Below are positions 37,469 to 46,462 of a stretch of 64,000 nucleotides of DNA, piece after piece. Position 1 is the first letter of the stretch. Each line of letters starts with the position of its first letter. Made by a program: the position numbers and the translations under genes. Source of the DNA: Legionella gratiana (lineage in GTDB: Bacteria; Pseudomonadota; Gammaproteobacteria; Legionellales; Legionellaceae); contig NZ_LNYE01000022.1 of the NCBI RefSeq assembly GCF_001467695.1, forward strand, positions 124,001 through 188,000, read 5' to 3'. The notes under the pieces were generated by a model. The model was not told where the DNA came from. It did not search any database and saw only the letters and a list, made by a program, of their open reading frames with translations.

Positions 37469-40006
37469 CTATATATCAATTGTTTCCATGTTTTTAAATC
37501 GATAAATTAAATCAAGTGCTTCTCGAGCGGTCAGTCGATCCGGATCAAGCTTTGCGAGTTCTTGTAAAATAGGTGAGCGTGGATGCACTTGAGCTTTGGA
37601 TTGTGCTTGAGTATTAGGGAGAGCAGTTTGCATATTCTTTAGGTGTGCATGAGCAATTTTTAAAACTTCAGCGGGTATGCCTGCAAGCTCTGCTACCTCT
37701 AAGCCATAACTTCGATTTGCATAACCCGATTCAACACGATATAAAAAAACAATACGTCCAGTATCTAATGATGCTTGTAAGTGGACATTACGGATGCAAG
37801 GCCACTGTTGTGGAAGATTGGTTAACTCAAAGTAATGGGTAGAGAATAAAGTATATGCTTTAATGGTTGTTGCAAGATAAGTACAGCTGGCATAGGCTAG
37901 AGCCATACCATCATAAGTACTAGTACCCCGGCCAATTTCATCAATTAACACTAAGCTTTCATGTGTAGCTTGTCTCAAAATTTGTGCTGTTTCTGTCATT
38001 TCCACCATAAAAGTAGAGCGCCCTGATGCTAAATCGTCACTTGCACCTATACGCGTAAAAATTCTGTCTATTGGGCCTAAAGTTGCAGATGCAGCGGGTA
38101 CGAAACTACCTATATGTGCTAAAAGAACAATTAGGGCAGTTTGACGCATATAAGTTGATTTACCACCCATATTAGGGCCTGTAATCAGTAAAATGTTTTG
38201 TGATGGATCCAGATGTAAGTCATTAGCAATAAAACGCTCTTGCAATAAATGTTCGATCACAGGATGGCGGGCTGCTTTAATAGAAATTTGTGATTCAGAG
38301 ACCAGTTTTGGGCAAGACCAATTGAGGCTTTGTGCTCGTTCAGCAAGCGTTGTTAATACATCCAGTTGAGCCAACGTTTTTGCTAATTGACTTAACTCAT
38401 TGATATTTTTTTGAATTTCGATGAGTAAATGTTCATAAAGCCATTTTTCGCGTGCCAAAGCTTTGACTTGTGCTGATAATACTTTCTCTTCGAATTGTTT
38501 CAATTCTGGAGTAATATAACGCTCCACATTTTTTAACGTTTGTTTTCTATGGTAATGGGAGGGTACTTTTTCAGATTGAGCTTTAGACAATTCAATGTAA
38601 TAACCCTGGACATTATTAAAACCAAATTTCAGGGTGGACAAGCCAGTATGTTGTTTTTCCTGTTGTTCTAAATGAATTAATTTTTCATTAGCACGCGTAC
38701 TCAGCATTTTTAATTCATCAAGTTCTTCATCAAAACCAGGGGCGATTACCCCACCATCACGAATGAGCATGGGTGGATTTTCAACGATGGCTGATGTGAG
38801 TAATTCGTGCAACTCTGGTAATGGTTTTAAATATTTTTTTAAGAGTACTGTAAGTGTGCTCTGATTGTTAGCAAGCGTAGCACCGAGCTCGGGAAGCAAA
38901 GCTAAAGTATGATTTAAGACTAATAAATCACGAGGACGTGCTGATTTTAAAGCGATACGGGAGACAATTCGTTCTACATCACAAATTTGCTTGAGTAAAT
39001 GATGGAGCGTAGTGGCTTGTTGTAACTGAATCATTTCTTCAATAGCCTGTTGGCGTTCTTGGATAAGATGATGTTGTTTTAGTGGCCTCCCTAGCCAGCG
39101 TTTTAGTAAACGACTACCCATGCAGGAGGCCGTTTTATCTAAGATAGAAATTAAACTGTTTTCTTGAGTACCGCTGATATTTTCAAATAATTCTAAATGC
39201 TTTTGTGTTGCGGCATCGAGTTGTAAATAATCATGGGTATTTTCAAGAGTGATCGTTGTTAAATGAGGTAAGGCTTGTTTTTGTGTGGTGTGCAAATAAG
39301 ACAATAAGGATCCAGCTGCTACTAAAGCGGTAGGGTAATCGCGTTCGCCAAAAGCAGAGAGATCATTTACTGAAAATTGCTCGCACAAAAGTTTTTTGGC
39401 TCTATCAAAATGAAACTCCCACCCAGGCCTTAATTTAACTGGAAAATTAGAACAATATTCTTCTAATGCAGAACCTTCTTGTAAAAGCAATTCTGCAGGT
39501 TGTAGCCTGGTGAGCTCTGCACTAAGCTGATTATTTTGAGAAAGTTCTAATAAATGAAAACGACCGCTACTTAGGTCTACCCAAGCTAAGCCAATTTTTT
39601 GCTTTTGTTGGTGAACTGCTAATAGGATGTTATCTTTCTTCGCATCTAAAAGGGCTTCATCAATGACTGTTCCAGGAGTAATAATACGAGTAACTTGTCG
39701 CTCAACAGGTCCTTTACTTGTTGCAGGATCACCTATTTGTTCGCAAATAGCTACTGATTCACCTTTTTTTATAAGTCTGGCTAAATAATTTTCCACAGCA
39801 TGATAAGGAACACCAGCCATAGGAATAGGTTTATCTGCAGATTGACCACGATGAGTCAAAGTAAGATCTAATAATTGGGAAGCACGTTTCGCATCATCAA
39901 AAAAGAGTTCGTAAAAATCCCCCATACGATAAAGTAAAAGCATATCGGGATATTCTGATTTGATGCGTAAATACTGCTGCATCATGGGAGTATGAGGAGT
40001 TGTCAT
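37469..40006 (-). CDS. mutS: DNA mismatch repair protein MutS
   Basis: Recognises mismatches and small loops and starts mismatch repair with MutL. The 845 residues include the mismatch-binding Phe-x-Glu loop in [14 protein letters not shown] near 26-39, the core and lever domains, and the ATPase with Walker [20 protein letters not shown] near 608-626, Walker [21 protein letters not shown], and FSTHYFELT. All motifs look intact, so the gene should be functional. It stands at the head of the mutS-tamA-tamB-hemB string on the minus strand. Confidence 0.97.
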   Translation of the reverse strand: MTTPHTPMMQQYLRIKSEYPDMLLLYRMGDFYELFFDDAKRASQLLDLTLTHRGQSADKPIPMAGVPYHAVENYLARLIKKGESVAICEQIGDPATSKGPVERQVTRIITPGTVIDEALLDAKKDNILLAVHQQKQKIGLAWVDLSSGRFHLLELSQNNQLSAELTRLQPAELLLQEGSALEEYCSNFPVKLRPGWEFHFDRAKKLLCEQFSVNDLSAFGERDYPTALVAAGSLLSYLHTTQKQALPHLTTITLENTHDYLQLDAATQKHLELFENISGTQENSLISILDKTASCMGSRLLKRWLGRPLKQHHLIQERQQAIEEMIQLQQATTLHHLLKQICDVERIVSRIALKSARPRDLLVLNHTLALLPELGATLANNQSTLTVLLKKYLKPLPELHELLTSAIVENPPMLIRDGGVIAPGFDEELDELKMLSTRANEKLIHLEQQEKQHTGLSTLKFGFNNVQGYYIELSKAQSEKVPSHYHRKQTLKNVERYITPELKQFEEKVLSAQVKALAREKWLYEHLLIEIQKNINELSQLAKTLAQLDVLTTLAERAQSLNWSCPKLVSESQISIKAARHPVIEHLLQERFIANDLHLDPSQNILLITGPNMGGKSTYMRQTALIVLLAHIGSFVPAASATLGPIDRIFTRIGASDDLASGRSTFMVEMTETAQILRQATHESLVLIDEIGRGTSTYDGMALAYASCTYLATTIKAYTLFSTHYFELTNLPQQWPCIRNVHLQASLDTGRIVFLYRVESGYANRSYGLEVAELAGIPAEVLKIAHAHLKNMQTALPNTQAQSKAQVHPRSPILQELAKLDPDRLTAREALDLIYRFKNMETIDI

Positions 40007-40147
40007 AAAACGTTTTGCTTGAATTAAATTTCGATGATTTTAACAAAATCAGGTGAGATAGAGTAGGGTGTTTTATAGTGTAGAAATGATTTACATCTAC
40101 AACATAGAAAAGGAGCGGAAATATGATATTCTTAGTCGGTTAAAACG

Positions 40148-41419
40148 ATGAGTGGGATAATGAAGCGGTTAAAAGAGAGTTTATCTATTATTTATCAATA
40201 TTTATCAAAGCAGACGGAAGATGCCAGTCATCAGATTACATTATTTGGCATTGTGATGATGATCAACTATCCGTTATTTGGTGTTTTTTGGAAGTTTGAA
40301 CGTTTTCAACTGAGCGAAGAGTTTTGCTTGCGTCTTATTGCTACTTTTCTTTGTGCTTGTTTGGCTTTAAATCGATTTTGGCCTCATTCATTATTGAAGT
40401 GGCTACCTCTTTTTTGGTATCTCGTTTTATTATTTTGTTTGCCTTATTTCTTTTGCTATTTAACGCTAATCAATCATTGTTCCACGTTGTGGTTAATGAA
40501 TTGTGTTTCTGCTATTTTTTTTCTTTTATTAGTTACTAGTGCCTTAGGATCTCTTATCCTTATTTTTGGAGGATGTGGGCTTGCATTTTTTTCTTATTTT
40601 ATATCCCATCGGGTGATGGAATATATACCAGGTACTATTTCATTATTTAGTTTATCGATGACTTGCATTGCTGCAGTTGTTATTGGTGTTTTGTTTGCGC
40701 GGGATAGAGAAATTATTATTGCTGGCCGTCTTTCGGGGATGCGTATGTTGGCGAGTAGTATTGCGCATGATCTGCGTACACCATTAGCTAGTATTTATTT
40801 GCAAGCTGAATTACAGGCAATTATTTTGAATAAAATTAAAAATTCAGAGATAAGAAATGATTTACAAGAAAGTTTAAATAAGATTACTCGAGGAATAGAA
40901 ACAAGTAATCGTATTATTAGTATGCAGTTAAGTAATATACGCCATAATAAGTTCAATACAAGTAATTTCAGTATTTATCCAATACATAACTTAATTGAAA
41001 GGGCTGTCGATGATTATCCATTAAAAGAAACTCAAAAGTCGCTTATCCATGTTAGTTATGAGAACAATTTTCCCATTTGGTTAGAAGAGTTAGCATTTAA
41101 GAATCTCCTATGGAATTTATTAAAAAATAGTCTTGAATACATTGAAGAAACAGGCAAAGGAATTATTTCTATTTGGTTAGAAATTGGTGCAGGAAAAGAT
41201 AATTTCAATTACCTTCACGTTAAGGATACAGCTCGGGGCATATACTCTAAAAATTTCGAAAAAATATTTGAGCGTTTTTATTCCGAACGCCAAAATGGCA
41301 CAGGTTTAGGATTGGCCTATTGCAAGTTGCTGATGCAAGAAGCCGGTGGTGATATTTTTTGTAAGGGAAAACTAAACGAATTTGCCCATTTCACTGTAAA
41401 ATTTCCTAAAATTGATTAG
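40148..41419 (+). CDS. membrane sensor histidine kinase (CqsS/LqsS-like layout)
   Basis: A 423-residue sensor kinase. The first 185 residues hold six or so membrane helices with almost no periplasmic domain, as in CqsS and the Legionella LqsS/LqsT kinases. The H box SSIAHDLRTPLAS has His207. The N box reads NLLWNLLKNSLEYI and the G2 box GTGLGLAYCKLLM, but the G1 box is DTARGI, with Ala for the first Gly of DxGxG. There is no receiver domain and no response regulator beside it. The layout suggests sensing of a membrane-soluble signal such as an alpha-hydroxyketone; assignment to LqsS or LqsT is unproven. A second ATG at 40160 is possible. Confidence 0.75.
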   Translation: MSGIMKRLKESLSIIYQYLSKQTEDASHQITLFGIVMMINYPLFGVFWKFERFQLSEEFCLRLIATFLCACLALNRFWPHSLLKWLPLFWYLVLLFCLPYFFCYLTLINHCSTLWLMNCVSAIFFLLLVTSALGSLILIFGGCGLAFFSYFISHRVMEYIPGTISLFSLSMTCIAAVVIGVLFARDREIIIAGRLSGMRMLASSIAHDLRTPLASIYLQAELQAIILNKIKNSEIRNDLQESLNKITRGIETSNRIISMQLSNIRHNKFNTSNFSIYPIHNLIERAVDDYPLKETQKSLIHVSYENNFPIWLEELAFKNLLWNLLKNSLEYIEETGKGIISIWLEIGAGKDNFNYLHVKDTARGIYSKNFEKIFERFYSERQNGTGLGLAYCKLLMQEAGGDIFCKGKLNEFAHFTVKFPKID

Positions 41420-41475
41420 GGTCAGTTGACAATTCTACTATTCTGGCAGTCTAGCGAATTGTCAACTGACCCTAA
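41416..41475. repeat. 20-bp perfect inverted repeat between convergent genes
   Basis: TTAGGGTCAGTTGACAATTC (41416-41435) is mirrored exactly at 41456-41475 with a 20-base spacer. It begins on the histidine kinase stop codon and ends one base before the stop of the converging diiron-protein gene. It can act as a bidirectional terminator, but lacks T tracts and is unusually long, so it may be a mobile palindromic repeat. Confidence 0.75.
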
Positions 41476-41476
41476 C

Positions 41477-42193
41477 TTAAATTGCTTCTAACGGAGCTAA
41501 AGCGAACATATAATTGGATAAATTATTCCACATCTGTTGTTGGTGTTTGTAGATGAAGTCAAATGATTTGATTATTTTATTGGGTGTTTTTTCCCAAATA
41601 GGTAGAATTAAACTAAGCGTTGAGTCAAAGTGCGTTACATGAGTGTGGACTCTAAAAAAAGTTTTTGCATGCTGACTTAACTGAATGGAGTCAGCCATGT
41701 TCACCAAATAAGGATAGTCTAAATTATCAAGACGTTCGTAGGCGGCAAAAGCAGAAATCCTTTCGTCTTCTTCATGTGCAGATAGCCATTGTAAATGGGA
41801 TTTATTAAAATTTTTCGCGAAAGGTAAGTAGTGAGTTTCATTAACTATCTCATCATGAATATCCACACCACATTCCTTAGCAAAACGTTCATAAAGCATC
41901 TCATGTGAAAAACAATTCCCCATTCCTAATTCTTCATGAAGATTTTCTAGAATGATTTTTTTAGTGAGTTCGTTGTTAGAAAAATTAGCAATATACCAAA
42001 GAAAATTAATAAAGTGTCCTCTTAAATGATAAAAAACAGACGCAAAAATTTTCTTTTGCTCTTTGTCCCATGTGCACGTTTCTTGGGGATTAAATAAAGG
42101 AATAGAAGCAATAGATTGTCGATACTCCAAATCTACTTGATGAAGAAAATGATACAGGGATTCGGGTACATCAGCAATTATATGATTTGACAT
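41477..42193 (-). CDS. haem-oxygenase-like diiron protein (iron-containing redox enzyme family)
   Basis: A 238-residue all-helical protein similar in pattern to the TenA/PqqC/CADD fold and to haem-oxygenase-like diiron oxidases. Candidate metal ligands are spaced as expected: ENLHEELGMGNCFSH near residues 84-98, the Glu in FAAYERLDN near 150, and the His/Asp cluster FFRVHTHVTHFDS near 182-194. Proteins of this superfamily perform oxidative chemistry on small molecules or amino acids (for example CADD, BesC, UndA); the substrate here is unknown. It stands alone, divergent from the gamma-glutamylation operon across 195 bases. Confidence 0.65.
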   Translation of the reverse strand: MSNHIIADVPESLYHFLHQVDLEYRQSIASIPLFNPQETCTWDKEQKKIFASVFYHLRGHFINFLWYIANFSNNELTKKIILENLHEELGMGNCFSHEMLYERFAKECGVDIHDEIVNETHYLPFAKNFNKSHLQWLSAHEEDERISAFAAYERLDNLDYPYLVNMADSIQLSQHAKTFFRVHTHVTHFDSTLSLILPIWEKTPNKIIKSFDFIYKHQQQMWNNLSNYMFALAPLEAI

Positions 42194-42350
42194 AATTTTA
42201 TTTTTTGTTAGTGATTGCGTTATGAGTAGTTAGAATGAGGGAATCATACCGTATGTGCAATACTTACGCAATTAGTTGAGTGCCTTAAAATTTCCAAAAG
42301 TTAAAAAAAATAAGCCTGGATTCAATAACATAATCTAGGCTATTATCAAT

Positions 42351-42366
42351 TAATTAACGTTAATTA
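42351..42366. promoter_or_regulatory. 16-bp perfect palindrome before the gamma-glutamylation operon
   Basis: TAATTAACGTTAATTA is perfectly palindromic and overlaps a TATAAT hexamer (42365-42370), 22 bases before the first ATG of the operon. A dimeric repressor bound here would block the promoter. No regulator gene is adjacent. Confidence 0.5.
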
Positions 42367-42388
42367 TAATACATGCAAAGGATATGCC

Positions 42389-43759
42389 ATGTTAACTCCC
42401 AGGGATATTAAAACCGTTGATGCAGCAAAACAAATAGTTAAGGAGCGCAATCTTTCTCATGTCAAAGTAGGCTTATTTGACATGGATGGAGTGATGCTCG
42501 GCAAGTATATGAGTAGAAATAAATTCTTTTCTGCGCTTGATAATGGTTTTTCTTTTTGTAATGTAATTTTAGGTTGGGATTCCAAAAATAAACTTTATGA
42601 TAATGGAACTTATACAGGTTGGCATACAGGTTATCCGGATACTTTAGTACGTATCTTGCCAGAAACTTGCCGGGATCTTGTTTTTGAGGAGAATCAACTT
42701 TTATTCATGGCTGAATTTTCTGGGGATGCAGAGGCCATATGTCCGCGAGCTTTGCTTCGACGCGTGCTTCAGAAGGCTGATGCTATGGGGTTCGAAGCGT
42801 ATGCAGCATTAGAATATGAATTTTTTATGTTCGATGAAACGCCAGAGAGTATCCGTGCTAAAGGTTTTCGTGATTTAAAACCTATGACTCCTGATTTTTT
42901 TGGGTATTCCATGATTCGTAACACCGTTTATGCCGATTTATATCACCAAATTCTTGAGATGGGTGAGGTTATGGATTTCCCTATTGAAAGTCTCCATGCA
43001 GAATCAGGCCCTGGAGTAATAGAGGCGGCTATTGCTGTAGATAAGATTGATGTAGCTGGAGATAAGGCTGCATTGTTTAAAACTTTTATGAAAGTTTTGG
43101 CACAGCGTAACCATAAAATGGCAACTTTTATGGCTAAGTGGTCTCCTAATTATCCTGGACAGAGTGGGCACATACATCTTTCTTTGCGACATAAAGAAGG
43201 GGGAAATGCTTTTTATGATTCTTCGATGCAATATAATATGAGCAAACTTCAACGACATTTTATTGCAGGACAGCAAATGCTGATGCCTGAGTTACTAGCA
43301 ATGGTTGCTCCTACAGTAAACAGTTTTACCCGACTTATTCCTGGATTTTGGGCTCCAACCAATGCTACTTGGGGCATAGAAAATAGAACTACAGCACTGC
43401 GCGTTATCCCAGGAAATGATAAATCGCAGCGCATCGAGTATCGTTTAGGTTCAGCAGACTCAAATCCTTATTTGGCTTTGGCGGCAGCCTTAGGTTCGGG
43501 CTTGTATGGTATGGAACAAGAGTTAGAACTTCATTCAGAAATTAAAGGCAATTCTTACGTACAAAGTCACCAAGAAGAACTTACTTTACCACGAACACTT
43601 GGGGAAGCTTCTACCCGTCTTAAAGGATCAAAAGTCGCCCGTTCATTATTTGGTGATCCCTTTGTGGATCATTTTACTGCTACTCGAGAATGGGAAGAGC
43701 GGGAATTTTGTCGCCATATTACTGACTGGGAATTAGATCGCTATTTTGAAATTATTTAA
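42389..43759 (+). CDS. glutamine synthetase-family gamma-glutamyl-amine ligase
   Basis: A 456-residue glutamine synthetase-like ligase that would join glutamate to an amine with ATP. Metal-binding EYEFFMFDE is near residues 143-151, the HxH-type SGHIHLSLRH near 262, ENRTTALRVIPG near 333, and EYRLGSADSNPYLALAAALG near 353-372, the counterpart of ExRxPD..ANPYL. The N-terminal LFDMDGVMLGKYMS is closer to PuuA-type than to true GlnA enzymes. First gene of an operon with an aldehyde dehydrogenase, Fe-alcohol dehydrogenase and class I amidotransferase, which points to amine or amino-alcohol catabolism through gamma-glutamyl intermediates. Confidence 0.85.
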   Translation: MLTPRDIKTVDAAKQIVKERNLSHVKVGLFDMDGVMLGKYMSRNKFFSALDNGFSFCNVILGWDSKNKLYDNGTYTGWHTGYPDTLVRILPETCRDLVFEENQLLFMAEFSGDAEAICPRALLRRVLQKADAMGFEAYAALEYEFFMFDETPESIRAKGFRDLKPMTPDFFGYSMIRNTVYADLYHQILEMGEVMDFPIESLHAESGPGVIEAAIAVDKIDVAGDKAALFKTFMKVLAQRNHKMATFMAKWSPNYPGQSGHIHLSLRHKEGGNAFYDSSMQYNMSKLQRHFIAGQQMLMPELLAMVAPTVNSFTRLIPGFWAPTNATWGIENRTTALRVIPGNDKSQRIEYRLGSADSNPYLALAAALGSGLYGMEQELELHSEIKGNSYVQSHQEELTLPRTLGEASTRLKGSKVARSLFGDPFVDHFTATREWEEREFCRHITDWELDRYFEII

Positions 43760-43760
43760 C

Positions 43761-43799
43761 GTGAGTTTGATATAAAGTATTTTTTTATATCAAACTCAC
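43761..43799 (+). repeat. 16-bp perfect hairpin, GTGAGTTCGA family, inside operon
   Basis: GTGAGTTTGATATAAA (43761-43776) pairs perfectly with 43784-43799, loop seven bases. It follows the ligase stop directly and precedes the aldehyde dehydrogenase start by 20 bases. It could lower expression of downstream genes or protect the upstream message. It shares its first arm with the elements at 3063 and 16164. Confidence 0.65.
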
Positions 43800-43818
43800 A
43801 TTATTTAAAGGATCGATC

Positions 43819-45210
43819 ATGATGGATACATTGAAAACCTTTTCTCCCGTGGATAATTCTCTTTATGTAGAACGTACTTTTGCAAGCGACAATGAGATTC
43901 AATATGTTCTTGATAAGGCGTTAACTATAAAAAAATGGTGGGCAGCCACAACCGTTGCTGAACGTGAAAAGTATTGTAATGCTGCGGTTGATTTCTTAGT
44001 TGCAAATAAAAAAGAGATTGCTAAAGAAATTTGTTGGCAAATGGGTAGACCAATCCGCTATGCCGAAGGAGAGATTAATGGTTTAGAGGAGCGAGCCCGC
44101 TATATGATTACAGCGGCAAATACTGCACTTGCTCCAATTAAATTACCTGAAAAGTCAGGATTTATTCGTTATATTAAACGCGAACCACTGGGAATTTCCT
44201 TGGTCATTGCGCCTTGGAACTATCCTTACCTTACTGCGGTGAATGCAATTATCCCAGCTCTCATGGCGGGCAATGTAGTATTACTCAAACATTCTGCGCA
44301 AACACCACTAGTAGCTGAACGATTTGCTCACGCTTTTGAAGCATCAGGTCTTCCTGAGGGGGTTTTTCAATATATACATGTGACACACTCAGATACTGAA
44401 AAAATAATACGCAATCCAATTATAGATCACGTTGCTTTCACAGGTTCTGTTGCCGGGGGTGAGATGGTAGAGCGTGTAACGGCTGGACGCTTTATTCAAG
44501 TAGGTCTGGAACTGGGAGGAAAAGATCCTGCCTATGTGCGCTTTGATGCAGATATTGATAATGCCGTAGAGGTACTTATGGATGGAGCATTTTTTAATTC
44601 TGGCCAATCATGCTGTGGTATTGAGCGTATTTATGTCCATAAAGATGTTTATCACCATTTTGTCAATAAAGCCGTAGTGCTTGTTAACCGATATAAGCTT
44701 GGACGCCCGGATGATCCGGAAACAACCCTAGGACCACTCGTTCGTCCCTCTGCTGCTGAGTTTGTTCGCACACAAATTCAAGAGGCACTTGCACAAGGTG
44801 CTGTAGCACATATTGACAGTCGAAATTTTGCGATGGATAAACCGGGATCTGCTTATATGGCTCCTCAAATCTTAACTGAAGTAAACCATAAAATGCGTGT
44901 CATGACCGAAGAGACATTTGGACCCGTTGTTGGAATTATGTCTGTTGATAGTGATGAGGAAGCTATAGCATTAATGAATGATAGTATTTATGGATTAACA
45001 GCGACAGTGTGTACCAAAGATATTGATCAGGGGATTGCTCTTGGTGAACAACTGCATACAGGAACTTTTTTTATAAATCGTTGTGATTATTTGGATCCTG
45101 CTTTGGCCTGGACTGGAGTCAAGAATTCTGGGCGTGGATGTACATTATCTTCAATTGGATATGATTTACTTACCAGGCCCAAATCATTCCATATAAAGGC
45201 AATTGCTTAG
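43819..45210 (+). CDS. NAD(P)-dependent aldehyde dehydrogenase
   Basis: A 463-residue aldehyde dehydrogenase. The cofactor-binding WNYPYLTAVNAIIPALMAGN lies near residues 133-152, the general base Glu in VGLELGGKDPAYV near 236, and the nucleophilic Cys in FFNSGQSCCGIERIYV near 270. It lacks a signal peptide. In the operon it would oxidise the aldehyde made by the neighbouring Fe-alcohol dehydrogenase while the amine is masked by glutamate. The gene starts ATGATG, so 43822 is an equally good start, and ends 14 bases before the next gene. Confidence 0.9.
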   Translation: MMDTLKTFSPVDNSLYVERTFASDNEIQYVLDKALTIKKWWAATTVAEREKYCNAAVDFLVANKKEIAKEICWQMGRPIRYAEGEINGLEERARYMITAANTALAPIKLPEKSGFIRYIKREPLGISLVIAPWNYPYLTAVNAIIPALMAGNVVLLKHSAQTPLVAERFAHAFEASGLPEGVFQYIHVTHSDTEKIIRNPIIDHVAFTGSVAGGEMVERVTAGRFIQVGLELGGKDPAYVRFDADIDNAVEVLMDGAFFNSGQSCCGIERIYVHKDVYHHFVNKAVVLVNRYKLGRPDDPETTLGPLVRPSAAEFVRTQIQEALAQGAVAHIDSRNFAMDKPGSAYMAPQILTEVNHKMRVMTEETFGPVVGIMSVDSDEEAIALMNDSIYGLTATVCTKDIDQGIALGEQLHTGTFFINRCDYLDPALAWTGVKNSGRGCTLSSIGYDLLTRPKSFHIKAIA

Positions 45211-45224
45211 AAAGGAATCAAAAA

Positions 45225-46430
45225 ATGAGTTTATCATTGACTGCTAATTGGAATTATCCTACTTTAATACGTGTAGGGAAAGGACGTATACGCGAGCTTT
45301 CTGAGGCTTGTTATTCATTAGGTATTCAATCTCCTCTGTTAGTCACAGATAGTCATCTTGCTCAACTATCAATGGTTAAATCAGCATTAGCGCATTGCAG
45401 TGATGCTGGTTTGCAGGTTTCTTTATTTTCAGACGTAAAAGCGAACCCTACAGGTGACAATGTCATGACCGGTGTTTCAGTTTATATGAAAGGACAACAT
45501 GATGGAGTGATCGCTTTGGGGGGCGGATCTGCTTTAGATACCGGTAAAGCTATTGCCTTGATGGTAGGGCAAAATCGCCCTTTATGGGATTTTGAAGATA
45601 TAGGGGATAATTGGAAACAAGTAAACAGTGGCAGAGTGGCACCTATTATCGCAGTGCCGAGTACCGCAGGAACAGGATCAGAAGTGGGACGTGCTTCTGT
45701 GATTGTTGATACTCAGCAACAACGAAAAAAGATTATTTTTCATCCTAAGATGTTGCCTAGTATAGTAATTATTGATCCTGAACTTACAATGACGCTACCT
45801 CCAAATATTACTGCAGCGACAGGTATGGACGCATTATCACATTGTTTGGAAGCTTATTCTGCCCCCACTTATCATCCAATGGCGGAAGGAATAGCACTTG
45901 AAGGTATACGGCTAATAAAGGAGCATTTACCGCGAGTGATCAAAGAGGGTAACGATGTAAATTCGAGGACACATATGCTTGTTGCTTCTTTGATGGGAGC
46001 GACAGCTTTTCAACGTGGGTTAGGAGCAATGCATGCACTTGCTCATCCTTTAGGTGCAATTTACGATGCACATCATGGCCGGTTAAATGCTATTTTGATG
46101 CCTTATGTATTGCGAGCTAATCGCTCCTTAATTGAACAAAAAATTAATCGCTTGGCTACATATTTACATCTGGACAATGGGTTTAATGGATTTATCGATT
46201 GGGTGATGCAATTACGTAGAGAGCTGGGTATTGAACATTGCTTAGCTGATATTGGAATTGATTCACAACAGGTAACACGTATTGCAGCACTGGCAATAGA
46301 AGATCCTTCAGCCCAAAGCAACCCTATTACTTTTAGTGAGACGCAATATAGAAATATTCTTATGGCAGCAATACATGGGGATGAGTGTTATTTGGAGGGC
46401 ATAGCTGCTGGATTGGCAGTAACCCCTTAA
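45225..46430 (+). CDS. iron-containing alcohol dehydrogenase
   Basis: A 401-residue group III alcohol dehydrogenase. NAD-binding GGGSALDTGKAIALM near residues 98-112 and PSTAGTGSEVGRASVI near 142-157 precede the metal-site region TGMDALSHCLEAY and the His cluster HALAHPLGAIYDAHHGRLNA near 273-292. These motifs are complete, so the enzyme should be active with Fe2+ or Zn2+. Between an aldehyde dehydrogenase and an amidotransferase, it would oxidise the hydroxyl of a gamma-glutamylated amino alcohol. An AAGGAATC ribosome site precedes the ATG. Confidence 0.92.
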   Translation: MSLSLTANWNYPTLIRVGKGRIRELSEACYSLGIQSPLLVTDSHLAQLSMVKSALAHCSDAGLQVSLFSDVKANPTGDNVMTGVSVYMKGQHDGVIALGGGSALDTGKAIALMVGQNRPLWDFEDIGDNWKQVNSGRVAPIIAVPSTAGTGSEVGRASVIVDTQQQRKKIIFHPKMLPSIVIIDPELTMTLPPNITAATGMDALSHCLEAYSAPTYHPMAEGIALEGIRLIKEHLPRVIKEGNDVNSRTHMLVASLMGATAFQRGLGAMHALAHPLGAIYDAHHGRLNAILMPYVLRANRSLIEQKINRLATYLHLDNGFNGFIDWVMQLRRELGIEHCLADIGIDSQQVTRIAALAIEDPSAQSNPITFSETQYRNILMAAIHGDECYLEGIAAGLAVTP

Positions 46431-46462
46431 GTTGTTGCTAAAAATCTTGGGGAAAAGTCAGA

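Noticed and set aside
46103..46321. Antisense open frames within core genes (for example here and at 51091-51390)
   Set aside because: They mirror strongly coding sense frames, have no ribosome sites and no recognisable products.
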